NCBI GenBank assembly: GCA_903632075.3
Contig: CAHIKZ030000391.1
Coordinates: 27,501 to 91,500 of the forward strand
DNA from: Acanthosepion pharaonis
Taxonomy: Eukaryota; Mollusca; Cephalopoda; Sepiida; Sepiidae
Direction of reading: 5' to 3'
DNA length: 64,000 bases
Under the pieces are notes generated by a model. The model saw nothing but the letters and a program-made list of their open reading frames with translations, was not told the origin of the DNA and searched no databases. Numbering within the stretch: position 1 is the stretch's first letter; every line of letters starts with the position of its first letter. Both the position numbers and the translations under genes were made by a program. This document shows positions 1 to 10,559 of the stretch, one piece after another.

Positions 1-90
1 CTATCAGAATGTATCTTCGGATTTACGTGTTGCACTTTACGTCTTCTGTTAATACGCACCCCAGATATTTAAATTGTTTCACTGTTTTCT
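1..90 (-). pseudogene. Non-LTR retrotransposon RT fragment at window edge
   Basis: Read on the minus strand this short piece encodes VKQFKYLGCVLTED followed by VKCNT, a stop and IRR. The FKYLG motif is typical of the C-terminal part of non-LTR retrotransposon reverse transcriptases. The frame is broken by the stop and the copy runs off the window start, so its full extent cannot be judged. The clade is not determined. It resembles the longer minus-strand fragment at 34700-35420. Its upstream part is replaced by the satellite that begins at about 88. Confidence 0.55.
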
Positions 91-739
91 TTCGGTATTC
101 TCGATCTTTAATTTGCATATTAGACTGCCTATTTGAATATTAGACTGTTTAATTTATATTTCGGTATCTGCAATCTTTAATTTGCATATTAGACTGTTTA
201 TTTGCATATTAGACTGCATATTTGCATATTAGACTGTTTATTTTTTATTTCGGTATCCTCTATCTTTAATTTGCATATTAGACTGTATATTTGCATATTA
301 GACTTCATATTTGCATATTAGACTGTTTATTTTTTTTATTTCGGCATCCCCGATCTTTAAATTGCATATTAGACTGTTTATTTGAATAATAGACTGCCTA
401 TTGGCATATTAGACTGTTTATTTTTTCATTTCGGCATCATCGATTTATAATTTGCATATTAGACTGTTTAATTGAATATTAGACAGCCTATTTGCATATT
501 AGACTGTTTATTTTATATTTCGGTATCTGTAATCTTTAATTTGCATATTAGACTGTTTATTTGCACATTAGACTGCATATTTGCATATTAGACTGTTTAT
601 TTTTTTTATTTCGGTATTCCCGATCTTTGATTTGCATATTAGACTGCATATTTGCATATTAGACTGCATATTTGCATATTAGAATGTTTATTTTTTATTT
701 CGGTATCCCCGATTTATAATTTGCATATTAGACTGTTTA
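88..739. repeat. Nested satellite: 21-bp unit in ~90-bp higher-order repeat
   Basis: Twenty-one copies of a unit close to ATTTGCATATTAGACTGTTT are grouped mostly in threes. Each group is preceded by a spacer containing TTCGGTATCCCCGATCTTTA. The TCGG anchor recurs at about 92, 162, 250, 341, 430, 520, 611 and 700, so the higher-order period is 88-91 bp, with one shorter 70-bp group. By hand count 15 of 21 units keep an intact ATTTGCAT. No open frame or RNA gene is apparent. Confidence 0.9.
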
Positions 740-764
740 GCAAACATGCATTCTGTCTTCTTGC

Positions 765-787
765 ATAATAATAATAATAATAATAAT
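765..787. repeat. (TAA)n microsatellite
   Basis: A short ATA/TAA run directly follows the satellite. It has no retrotransposon 3' end beside it, unlike the (TAA)n tracts at 3440-5390. Confidence 0.85.
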
Positions 788-892
788 CATGAAGAAAACC
801 TTAAAGATTCATTTCGGTTATAATTTATTTCAGGAATATCTATGCATCTCTTCAGAGTGTAATCTATATCGATTATAGGTGCAATTTTAATT

Positions 893-1232
893 TATAATTA
901 CATGAATCATTCATACAAAAAAAACAAATATAGAGGTTAATGATTTAAATGGCGAGAATACATCTTCGCAAACAATTTCAATAAGATACACTAACCCCGA
1001 ACCTGTATATGAATGATATGATCCCCGTTTATAAATTCCAGTTTCATAAGGTCTTTTTTTTTAGTTTTTACAAGCTTTCGTCTGTTCCTCCAGACATCCT
1101 CAGGTATGGTAATAGATTTGTTCTTGTTTTTACTTCTCGTAAAAATTTTATATTTTCGTTGTCCTCTTATTACTGCCATTTAAATCATTAACCTCTATAT
1201 TATGTATGTTTTTTTTGTATGAATGATTCATG

Positions 1233-1240
<8 letters not shown>
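893..1240. repeat. Inverted repeat pair, ~60-bp arms
   Basis: Positions 893-952 are the reverse complement of 1176-1240 with few differences; both arms include ATGAATGATTCATG or its complement and the string ATCATTAACCTC or its complement. The ~223-bp spacer holds a lysine- and arginine-rich minus-strand frame of 62 codons (991-1179) that matches nothing I recognise. The arrangement may be a small non-autonomous element or a duplication/inversion of the tandem unit that follows at 1176-1605. Confidence 0.7.
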
Positions 1241-1263
<23 letters not shown>

Positions 1264-1358
1264 GCTTTCTCTTTTTGCATTTAAGATGTTGTTTTTCTTT
1301 ATAATCATTAACCTCTATATTTGTTTTTTTGTATGAATGATTCATGTAATGATTCATG

Positions 1359-1409
<51 letters not shown>

Positions 1410-1500
1410 CTTTTTTTGCATTTAAGATGTTGTTTTTCTTTATAATCATTAACCTCTATATTTTTTTTTTTTGTATGAATGATTCATGTAATGATTCATG

Positions 1501-1557
<57 letters not shown>

Positions 1558-1605
1558 TTTCTTTTGCATTTAAGATGTTGTTTTTCTTTACATGCGTTGC
1601 AGGCG
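1176..1605. repeat. Tandem repeat carrying internal (TA)n tracts
   Basis: Three units share the order ATCATTAACCTCTATA, a T-run, GTATGAATGATTCATG, then (TA)n, then TTTGCATTTAAGATGTTG and TTTTTCTTTA. The TA tracts lie at about 1238-1263, 1363-1407 and 1503-1555 and lengthen from unit to unit. Translations full of Ile-Tyr repeats across this region are low-complexity artefacts. Confidence 0.85.
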
Positions 1606-2225
1606 ATCCACAAATGAAACCATGAAGATGTGACAAACATTATTTAAATGTTTAACGTTCTTATTACAAATTCACCATTATGAAAAAAAAAAAGTAAAAA
1701 ACAAAAACAAAACAAAACAAAGAACAAAAAAACAAACAATAGCATTGCAGTGTGTGTGCCGTCGGCTGCACTATCACTGAGTTAACGATTTCCTAAGCTT
1801 AGATGCAGCACAAGGCCTGAAGTCGGGAGCAGACAATGAGGTTGTAATTAATCTGGCGCATCAATGATTCTCGTTACACCACGTCGAAGTGACCAACAGG
1901 GAGCCGGAAACAATATTTCAGTGTTATTTTGAATTTTAAAACCACAATATAGCCTGTTCTTGAAAATGACCAGTGATCGTTTTAAGTGCTGAATTTAAGC
2001 TTAAATAAGCATGGAATAATACGTTAACAAAATGTATTGAAACAAAGAATAGGTACACAATTTTACAGTTTTTGGTATTCTTTCTTTCATAATTTCTAAA
2101 TAGCAGTCGGGCAGAGTTCTGGATTCAATTTCTTAATTTCTTTCTTTTCTTCAACCCATATTTATATGGTCGGAATGTAAATTAGGTGTATCTCAACATG
2201 AATATAAATACTTATATTTTTTCTT
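1606..2225. other. Unassigned AT-rich sequence
   Basis: An A-rich stretch at 1681-1735 is followed by mixed sequence. I see no coding signal, tRNA-like boxes or terminal repeats. Confidence 0.5.
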
Positions 2226-2228
2226 TTT

Positions 2229-2268
<40 letters not shown>

Positions 2269-2333
2269 TCGATCAAAACAGAATGGTCTCTAATACGCCT
2301 TTTGACTTTCCACGCGATCAAAACAGAATGGTT
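2226..2333. repeat. (TTTC)n microsatellite plus a short direct repeat
   Basis: About eleven TTTC units (2226-2270) are followed by two copies of GATCAAAACAGAATGGT beginning at 2271 and 2317, 46 bp apart. Confidence 0.85.
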
Positions 2334-2999
2334 CATGATTTATTAGGTATTGGCACGGAGTAATGGCCGTGCGTACAGATGAACTAACAAAGTGGAGGGA
2401 CAGGCACAGTTATTATGTGATAACAATTGTAATTAATATAGCTAAGACTTACAGCTAAGACACCCTCTACCGCGTACACTGGGACGAATCTGCCCCGTTC
2501 CGTTAGTATTCAATTATTTAAGTTCACTTGGGACAGTTTCTTTCCTAGAATCGCTACTTCGTAGGACAGACACCCGAGGGGATGCTTTCTCGATCGCTAC
2601 AAAAACTGATCACTCGATTTCCATTTCGTTACAGAATATTCCAGTGGAATGATGGCAGCCAGGATTAATCGCAAAGCAACAATTTCCATCGTGGTGTGTA
2701 CCTTAGGAACTATTCCCCCAAAATATGGATGCAAATATCTTCGAACTACCTGCAGAGTAAAGCTTGGAGGAAATGCAGAAAAAAAATTGGATTCATGGAA
2801 ATTTCTTGCATCCTTAAGAAAATACTATCAGTGTGATATTACCTGAATAATAATTTTGTTAGATTTAAAAAAAAAAAAATTCTTGGAGTTAATTCAATTA
2901 TGGCACGTCAACTTGCAGTATATTGAGGTTTCAAAATGAAACTCGGGGACAGTTCAAACAGATTATGAACAGAAAATAATAATAATGATAATAATATCA
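2334..2999. other. Unassigned sequence
   Basis: No family is recognised. A 65-codon plus-strand frame at 2649-2846 has no motif I can name and I do not call it a gene. A short (AAT)-rich run precedes the retrotransposon array at 3000. Confidence 0.4.
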
Positions 3000-3458
3000 G
3001 ATATAGCGATTAAAGACCACAACCCAACGCCCCCCACCCAAAAAAAAACAGAATGCATTTTCTTATTGACATAACAGTTCCAGCTTACTGTAATGTATTT
3101 TTGAAGGCCTTCAAAGACCTATCAAAGTACAAGGAACTTGAAATGGAAATCTACAAAATGTGGCACATGAAGACGTCAACAATTCCATTTGTGGTTACGA
3201 CTCTGGGTTAAATTGGAAAAAGGTTCTGATAGACTCATTGAAGAATCTCTGGCAGCCGATTCTCATAAGCATAACTGACAACTTATGAAGGGCTTTATCT
3301 ATGTAAAACGTCTGTGCTCTTGGTTGATAGAAGTATTTTTTACACAAATATTAGGCGAAAATATTATGATGCTATTTCCGAATTTTGATCTCTGAACCCG
3401 GATAGTAATAAGTATACAAGAGAAATTAAAGGAAATCATAATAATAATAATAATAATA
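3000..3458 (+). pseudogene. RLE-type non-LTR retrotransposon, 3'-end copy 1
   Basis: The plus strand encodes the endonuclease tail in broken frames: LIDITVPAYCNV, then KYKELEMEIYKMWHMKTST, ending in (TAA)n at 3440-3458. This matches the restriction-like endonuclease (RLE) region found C-terminal to the RT in R2/R4/NeSL-type elements. The upstream CCHC knuckle is missing, so the copy is 5'-truncated. It is the first of four copies in the same orientation. Confidence 0.75.
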
Positions 3459-4134
3459 TGTTAGCCTAAAATGCAGATTCTGTGATAAATATCCAGAAAC
3501 AATTGATCATCTTGTATCAGGTTGCACGGTATTGACACCCAATGAATATAAAACCCGGCACGACAGAGGAGGGCCAATATCTGCACTGGAAAATATGCAA
3601 CTTCTACGGGAAGGAAACTGAGATAAATTATTATGAACACCACCGAGATCCGGTTACGGAGATAGGACCTGTTTCAAATTTATGGGACTACACAATACAC
3701 GCAGAACAATCAAAACAAACCGCACAGACACTGTTATTAGAGACCGCAAACAACAAAAAAAGTGCCTCCTTGTTGATATGGCAGTCCCTGCGGACTGCAA
3801 TGTATCTTTGAAGATCTTCAAAAAGCAATCAAAATACAAGGACCTTGGAATAGAAATCTCGAAAATGTGGCATAGGGAAACATCAACAATCCTTGTTGTA
3901 GTTGGGGCCCTAGGATTGGTTGGAAAAGATTCCAGTAGACTAATTGAAGGGATTCCTGGAAGTCCATGCCTTAAAGAAATACAAAAATTGTTCTGACGTA
4001 TACAGCCTTACGAAGGCTTTATCTATATAAAATATATATTTTTTAATTGGTCAGTGGAAATGCCATTTCTAACCTTAGGTCTCTGGGCGGGGCCTGGAAA
4101 GAAATGTGTACACATCAGAAATCAAAGGAAATAA

Positions 4135-4168
<34 letters not shown>
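3459..4168 (+). pseudogene. RLE-type non-LTR retrotransposon, 3'-end copy 2
   Basis: It starts directly at the preceding (TAA)n tract. The zinc knuckle CRFCDKYPETIDHLVSGC (C-X2-C-X8-H-X4-C) begins at 3472. QYLHWKICNFYGKE follows in another frame, then NRTDTVIRD and KKCLLVDMAVP in a third. A deletion near 3700, apparently 4 bp compared with copy 3, breaks the frame. The catalytic pattern of the family, R/K-PD then D, is altered: proline of PD is threonine here, while the second aspartate in LVDMAVP remains. The conserved tail VVGALGLVGKDSSRLIEGIP is present up to about 3990. The copy ends in (TAA)n at 4135-4168. It cannot encode a working enzyme. Confidence 0.85.
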
Positions 4169-5059
4169 GAACTCTAAAAGACCAAGGTCAATATTCTGCC
4201 TGTAACAAATAAGCTGATGTAAACAAACCCTGTACCCATCAGTAGCTACGTAGTGAAGGTTTAAAAGCAGAAACTGAAAGTTATATTCTTGCTCTCACAG
4301 GACCAATGCTTTTTAACTATAAATTAACAAACATACATACTAAAATATTGTGTTAAACCAAAATGCAGATTCTGTGATAAATATCCAGAAACAATTGACC
4401 ATTTTGTGTCAGGCTGCACGATATTGGCACCCACTGAGTATGAAACCCGGCATGACAGAATGGTACAATATCTGCATTGTAAAATCTGCAACTTTTACGG
4501 GAAGGAAACTGCAGGAAATCGGTATGAACACCACCTAGACCCGGTTACAGAGTTATAGGACCTGTAACAATTTTATGTGACTTTACAATACACACAGACA
4601 GAACAATCAATGCTAATCGCCCAGACACCGTGATCAGACACCGTAAAGACAAAAATATGCCTCCTTATTGACATGACAGATTGTAATGCATCTTGGAAGA
4701 TCTTCAAAAATGTATCAAAATACAAGGACCGTGAAATCGAAATCTCAAAAATGTGGCAAATGGGAACTTTAACAATCCGTGTTGTAGTTGGAGCCCTCGG
4801 ATTTGTTGAAAAAAGATTCCAGTAGACTAATTGAAGGGATTCCTGGTAGCCCATGCCTTAAAGAAATACAAAAAAATTGTACTCGAAAATATACCAAACA
4901 CCTTATGAAGGGCTTTATCTATGTAAAATGCGTGTGATCATAGGTGTTTGTTTATTTTTCCCTAAACAAATTTTCAGAGGAAAATTTCATGATGTCATTT
5001 CTGACCTTAGGTCTTTGGTTGAGACCCGGAAAGAAATGAGTACACATCAGAAATCAAAG

Positions 5060-5094
<35 letters not shown>

Positions 5095-5095
5095 G
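4169..5095 (+). pseudogene. RLE-type non-LTR retrotransposon, 3'-end copy 3
   Basis: This is the longest copy. Its start encodes GLKAETESYILALTG (about 4260-4305), a conserved segment upstream of the zinc knuckle in these elements. The knuckle CRFCDKYPETIDHFVSGC begins near 4361, followed by a continuous stretch to KETAGNRYEHHLDPVTEL and a stop near 4556. The distal endonuclease part (YKDREIEISKMWQMGTL, then a broken GALGFVEK) lies at 4717-4820. The tail is (TAA)n at 5062-5095. Copy 4 follows immediately. Confidence 0.85.
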
Positions 5096-5345
5096 ATAAT
5101 TCCTGTTGTAGTTGGAGCCCTAGGATTGTTTGGAAAAGATTGCAGTAGACTAATTGAAGGGATTCCTGGAAGTCCATGCCTCAAAGAGATACAAAAAATT
5201 GTTCTGACAAGTACAGCCCAAACTTTACGAAGGGCTTTATCTATGTATTTTTTTTTGTCAGTGGGAAGTGTCATGATGCCATTTCTAACCTTAGGTCCCT
5301 GGACGGGACCCGGAAAGAAATGTGTAAACGCCAGAAATCAAAGAA

Positions 5346-5380
<35 letters not shown>

Positions 5381-5405
5381 GAAGAAGAAGAAGAAGAAGA
5401 AGTTG
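5096..5405 (+). pseudogene. RLE-type non-LTR retrotransposon, 3'-end copy 4
   Basis: The shortest copy starts inside VVVGALGLFGKDCSRLIEGI and runs through the 3' untranslated part to (TAA)n at 5346-5380, which degrades into (GAA)n at 5380-5405. It lacks the knuckle and the catalytic region. Its junction with copy 3 is again a (TAA)n tract. Confidence 0.8.
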
Positions 5406-6065
5406 AAGAAAAAGAGGAACTTTCTTGATGCTACTCCAGACAATGTTGTGATAGCTCCTGACTTTAATTGATTAGAGAAGATAACATTTGAACCTTTTGT
5501 TGTGCTGGATTAAGATAGTCGACAGCAAATATCCCTTTCACTGTCAAGTATTTATCTTTCAGTTAACTGGCCTTAGCCAGCCGGGTTTGTCCCCTAAAAC
5601 TTACCTACAGGGTATCAACGAGGAGCAACATGACCGGGTGGAGTGAGTGCTTTTGTTTTTACTTTGAAGGATGAGGCAACCGAGGCGAATTGGGAGCTAC
5701 ACCAATAAGTACTTGGAAAGGTCTTCAATCGAGACCGTCTTTGAGGATTTGGTTATAGGAGCCAAAAGCATTTCAAACTGGGCCCCATCTGCAAGGCTCT
5801 ACTCTTAGCATAGTCAACATTTCGCGCACATTTGGCTGTGATGCATGTACCCGGTATACCCTTAACAAACTGGGTGTCATGACGGGTACATTGGGTTTCG
5901 TATATTAGTGACTCTTTAATAGCGTACTGTTACTCAGTAATAATAATAATGAGGCTTACGTCCACATCACTTTGAAACAAGGGTTCCTGTATAATCATCA
6001 AAGTTAAGGAACGTCAGGTCTGATTAGTACATAGATGAGTGACCATTTAGGAATAGCAGGTGCTG
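5406..6065. other. Unassigned sequence
   Basis: Mixed composition with a short (TAA)n run at 5940-5953. No motif, terminal repeat or coding frame is recognised. It could be an unrecognised interior part of a repeat. Confidence 0.4.
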
Positions 6066-6345
6066 GGATGTGCCGGTGGTGTAATGGATAATGGCTCGGA
6101 ATTTTTAATCGGCGTTCCGTGTTCGAATCCCGGTTGGATTCGTTATATTCACTTAAGCGCAAATACCTTTGGGAAAGCAAAGAGTACACCTGTCCCCCAC
6201 CTACGGGTTAATTAGTGAGTCTTGTATCACTAAAACCATTATTATCTCCGAAAAAATAAATTCTTACAATCTAAATATATTTTCTGGCTTTGGGTTGATA
6301 CTCAGTAAAAAACAACTCAATCAATAAAAAATAATAATTCCCCAC
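6066..6345 (+). mobile_element. tRNA-derived SINE (family A)
   Basis: The head carries an RNA polymerase III box A, TGGTGTAATGG (6077-6087), a full match to TRGYNNANNGG, and a box B, TGTTCGAATCC (6120-6130), one mismatch from GGTTCGANTCC. A central segment (about 6135-6215) and a tail with TTAATTAGTGAG and CACTAAAACCATTATTATCTCC follow. The same tail recurs at 38100-38250 and, inverted, at 7060-7180, 7385-7520 and 13935-14010. Confidence 0.8.
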
Positions 6346-6959
6346 TATCAAAAGCAAGTGAAGTTCATGTGGGATATAACAGTCTTGATTGACAAGCGCT
6401 TGGAGATTAATCGTCCTGATATCAGACTTGTGAATAAATATTATTGGGAATGGATAGATAGAGGTTGTGGTAAATTCAGAAGGGCAAAGCGGATAAATGT
6501 ACCAAGAAGAAGCTAAGATGGCTTAGGTTGCCACATCGAGGCGCGCGACACAAAACTTTCTGTGGAGCTGAGATGTGACTGTCATTTCCCGGTCGTATAA
6601 TAAGAGTGTATTGCTGGCCACTCGTATACCTGTCTGCTAGGGCTGCTAGCCAGTCCCCATTGCAGACGTTTGCTCAGTCGCATTTGTGTTTATTCGACCC
6701 CCATGCAGCCCACCTGCGGTTTATACTGCAGACCTTAGCTACAGCTTCTGGGAAAGAGCGTGTTATCTAGCGTGATAATTTCAATAAGGCCAGCACGCTC
6801 AAGCCCTCGGCCACGATGACTTGTGACTTCGTGCTATCGTCTATGATTTTCAGTGGTATGGTTTTCAGGCACTTTGCCGCACACTGCGAATGACATCAGG
6901 AACAATCCTGACAAATCGACCTTGGTGAGATTCGATCCCGAGTCTCATGGAGTATATGA
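6346..6959 (-). mobile_element. Probable SINE-like repeat, minus strand
   Basis: Part of 6540-6960 is shared, inverted, with 44240-44380 (CTGAGCAGATGTCTAC-like and CTGGCCA-like segments). The right end holds GAGATTCGATCCCGAGTCTC, whose complement resembles a degenerate box B. I infer a tRNA-headed repeat on the minus strand. Nothing is recognised in 6346-6540. Confidence 0.4.
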
Positions 6960-7384
6960 ATTAGTAAAAAATATATCTCGGAGTATATGAATTAGTAAAA
7001 ATATTGAAACTTCAGCTGTTCAACCAAATGATTAGTTGGCGGATTCATTCGTTTTTTACGGCTTATCGACCATTTCAGGTTATTTAAAGCCAGAAAATAT
7101 TTTTACATTGTAAGATTTTTTTAAACATGATAATAGTTTATTGATGCATTATTCATTAACCCATAGTTAAGAGATAAGGTGTATTCCTACCTAAGAATTT
7201 GATAAACAAACAAGAAATTACAATGTTGATATAAAGTGGGGGACACACTCTATATTACTATCAATATATAAACTGATCACTCAATTTGTGGCCACGGTAG
7301 TTTCTATACGTATATATTCCAGAGAATATAAATAAATCTAAAAGACATGCCTGTTTAGATAATCAGTATCTCATTGATTGACTG
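6960..7384 (-). repeat. SINE family A tail fragment and unassigned AT-rich sequence
   Basis: The segment GGCTTATCGACC to about 7180 is the reverse complement of the family A 3' tail. A short direct repeat, CGGAGTATATGAATTAGTAA, occurs at about 6975 with a degenerate copy upstream. Nothing else is recognised up to 7384. Confidence 0.5.
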
Positions 7385-7640
7385 ATTTGTTTTTTATGAC
7401 TTATCAACCGTTTTTGCAGTTTATTTATAACCAGAATATACTTTTAGATTGTCAGAATTTTAGGGGGGATAGAATAATGATTTAGCGATACAAGTTTTGC
7501 TAATTAACCCATAGATGGGAGGAGAAGAGGTGTATTCATACCTCTTCCCATGGGTATTTGAATTCAAGTGAATAGAACGAATCCAACTGGAATTGAACTC
7601 GGCTCTCCAAGCCATTATCCACATATACAAGCTTAAAAAG
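7385..7640 (-). mobile_element. tRNA-derived SINE (family A), minus strand
   Basis: Read on the minus strand: a tRNA-like head with GAGAGCCGAGTTCAATTCC (degenerate box B), then GGATTCGTT, the central AGGTATGAATACACC segment, and the tail including CACTAAAACCATTATTC-like sequence and GGTTGATAAG. The upstream half of the head is poorly preserved. Confidence 0.7.
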
Positions 7641-7727
7641 CGGTTCCCCACGAAAAAAAAAAAAGAAAAAGAAAAAAAAGATATGAGACTTATGTGGAGT
7701 ATAAGAAAATGTAACTGAATGCTAATA

Positions 7728-7968
7728 TTGGGTTGGTGCATAATTATCAGGCGTTTTTAAACAATATTTATTATGAAAAAAGAAACATAATAATTCAACA
7801 ATAACATTTTTATATGATTATTCCGGAGCGTATGATTATTGACACACGTTTTTATAACCTGAAAATAAAAAAAAAATATTTTTATTTAAAAAAAGTAAAC
7901 AAAATATCAATCTTTATTAACAAATAACTCGCTTAAGAAAAACGCCTGATAATTAGGCACCAACCCAA
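7728..7968. mobile_element. mariner-type MITE with 31-bp terminal inverted repeats
   Basis: Left end 7728-7758 begins TTGGGTTGGTGC and ends CAGGCGTTTTT. The reverse complement of 7938-7968 matches it at 30 of 31 positions. Both ends are flanked by TA (7726-7727 and 7969-7970), the target duplication of Tc1/mariner elements. The 241-bp interior is AT-rich and non-coding, so it is a non-autonomous copy that needs a transposase in trans. The TTGGGTTGGTGC end is typical of the mariner group. Confidence 0.92.
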
Positions 7969-7970
7969 TA

Positions 7971-8329
7971 ATTATAGCAAGGTGATCATTGGGGCCCAGG
8001 TACTTATTAAAAATAAACTTCACAGACGCAACCAAAAGAATATACTGTTCAGAAGCGTCATAAAAAAATTGTCTTAACTTTGAATATTTTTTCTGTATCC
8101 ACACCCGATATATTTGCACCGATAACTGCAAAATAGGTTCATGTGCAAGAACAATTGCACTCGGATGAAGGATTTGTTCCTCGGGTGAATCTGGCTCTCT
8201 GTGGGGTTATTTTAAGGTACAGATGAGTCGGCTTTTTGTATCGGAACAGCTGTCAAGCAGCATGGCTTCTTTTTCTTATCAGCGACAACAATAACAGCAT
8301 TGCCGTTTCTATTTTAATGCCTTTTCCAG
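7971..8329. other. Unassigned sequence
   Basis: Mixed AT-rich sequence between the MITE and the CTAT array. I see no coding or structural signal. Confidence 0.4.
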
Positions 8330-8968
8330 ATCAGTCAATCAGTCAATCCTTATTGAGGCTCTCTCTCTCTGCTATCTGTTTATCTGCTGGATTTAACCGT
8401 TTCTCTACATCTCTAAACATCTCTCTCTCTGTAATCCATCTATCTCATCTATTCATCTATCCATCCATCTATCATCTATCTATCTATCTCAGTATATTAA
8501 CCGTTTGGATCTATCTATCTATCCATATCATCTATCTATCTATCTATCTATCATCTATCTATTCTCTTCTCTCAATATATTAATTTCATCTATCCATCTA
8601 TCTATCTATCTATCCATCTCATCTATCTATCTTTATATTAATCTTTTATTTCTATCTATCCATCTATCTATCCATCTATCTATCTATCTATCTATCCATC
8701 TATCTATTTCAATATATTAATTTCTATCTATCTATCTATCTATCTATCTCATCTATCCATCTATCTATCTATCTATCTATCTATCTCAGTATATTAATTT
8801 TTTATTTCTATCTCATCCATCCATCCATCTATCTATCTATCTATCTATTTCAATATATTAATTTTATATTTTCTCATCTATCATCTATCTATCTATCTAT
8901 CCATCTATTTCATCTATTCATCTATCTATATTAATTTCTATCTATCATCATCTATCATTCATCTATCC

Positions 8969-9000
<32 letters not shown>

Positions 9001-9015
9001 CAAAATAGTAATTGG

Positions 9016-9063
<48 letters not shown>

Positions 9064-9128
9064 GCTATGTAAATATTTTCATATCTATCTATCTATCTCT
9101 CCATCTATCTATCTCAAAATATTAATTG

Positions 9129-9174
<46 letters not shown>

Positions 9175-9186
9175 GTAAATATTTTC

Positions 9187-9243
<57 letters not shown>

Positions 9244-9278
9244 GTTCACATCTATCTATCCCAAAATATTAATTGCTA

Positions 9279-9330
<52 letters not shown>
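8330..9330. repeat. (CTAT)n array punctuated by ATATTAATT blocks
   Basis: About 1 kb of CTAT/CCAT tetranucleotides is interrupted at 8480, 8573, 8707, 8787, 8850, 8928, 9001, 9114 and 9261 by near-identical CAATATATTAATTT or CAAAATATTAATTG inserts. Uniform pure tetranucleotide runs increase toward the right. Ser/Ile/Tyr-rich frames here are artefacts. Confidence 0.92.
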
Positions 9331-9332
<2 letters not shown>

Positions 9333-10559
9333 GATGTGTATGCCATTATAATTGAATCTATCTGTGCCTCTGTTTAAAGCTTTTTCTCATGCCTCTATTT
9401 TCATGCCATATGACATAGCCACTCACATGTGTGTTTTAAAAGAAAACTCTGCATATTGACGAATTGAATATTTCCTTTTCACCGAAAACAGACAAACGCT
9501 TCGCAAAACACCCCACCCCCTTCGGCCCCACCCCCACATCATTTATCTCGTTCTCCTCTATCTTTCTCTCGCTGTCTCACACGCACACACACACTCTTTC
9601 TCTGTCTCTCTTTCCCTCTATGTTCGCTTAAAAGACTCCATGTACTGGATTCCGGATCGATACTGTCAAATATCACGTTGCTCTGACGACCAACTTAATG
9701 GCCTGTTGCAAGTCTGCCTCGCGTGCAGTTGAAAAAGGCGAAATGTAAAATTATCCTCTGTCTGTCTGTACGCGGCATTACCTTCTCTCTCTCTCTCTCT
9801 CTCTCTCTTCCCATTCTTTCTGCTGATTGCTAACAATACCAGCATGTCGAAAATTCTACAGAGCATCTGGCTGCCTGATGCCGTTCATTTCTGCAAGTGA
9901 GAGCAACGCATCTGAAATGACGCGCGATAGCCACTGTTGCTTTTCTATTTCAGAAGACCTCTGCGAACGCCAGGCATTTTAAATTGAATGTGTACAGCAT
10001 ATGCCAGCCTTTAAAGTGCCGTATCTTCTGGACGTGACCGTACATGGCTCTCCATGACTTCCTATAGTTTAAACCTCTAAGCAATACTCCTACCCCCGTG
10101 AAATTGTTTTGCTATTCATTTAAACAAGATTGTTAAGTTTGGCATTACTTTCTTCATTTATCCCCTTCCTGTGTTCAGTATGGTTTGTGAGTATTATATT
10201 CTCCAAGCTAGCTTTCCTCGTTTTATGACTTAGGACTTAAAAATAACAGTGAAATACATATTCTCTATATAAAGATATGCTATACTTTATCAAATTGTTT
10301 GATTTTAACTTTGGTTGTAGCTTTCATGAGCAACCACATGTATAAAAAAAATTTAATGTTTCCATTACACTTGTTGCTGTGAATGGGTTGGACAACTCAG
10401 CCTAATTGGCACCATTATGCCAAATTACATTTTCTGGTTTTCTTAGAGACCTCTCCCCATTCTTACTTATAGATTATATATTTAACCATTAATTTCTATT
10501 TCTAGTTGAGTTATAGTTTTCATCTACATCATTTATTTCTCTTTTTGTAATGTCTAGAG
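9331..10559. other. Unassigned sequence with CT-rich patch
   Basis: Pyrimidine-rich DNA at 9520-9640 and (TC)n at 9784-9808 lie in otherwise unremarkable sequence. No family is recognised. Confidence 0.5.

Noticed and set aside
88..739. Regular 21-bp repeats considered as a CRISPR array
   Set aside because: There are no unique spacers, the units are directly adjacent within a ~90-bp higher-order repeat, and the context is eukaryotic.
8236..8720. Ser/Ile/Tyr-rich frames of 71-115 codons
   Set aside because: Translation of the CTAT microsatellite.
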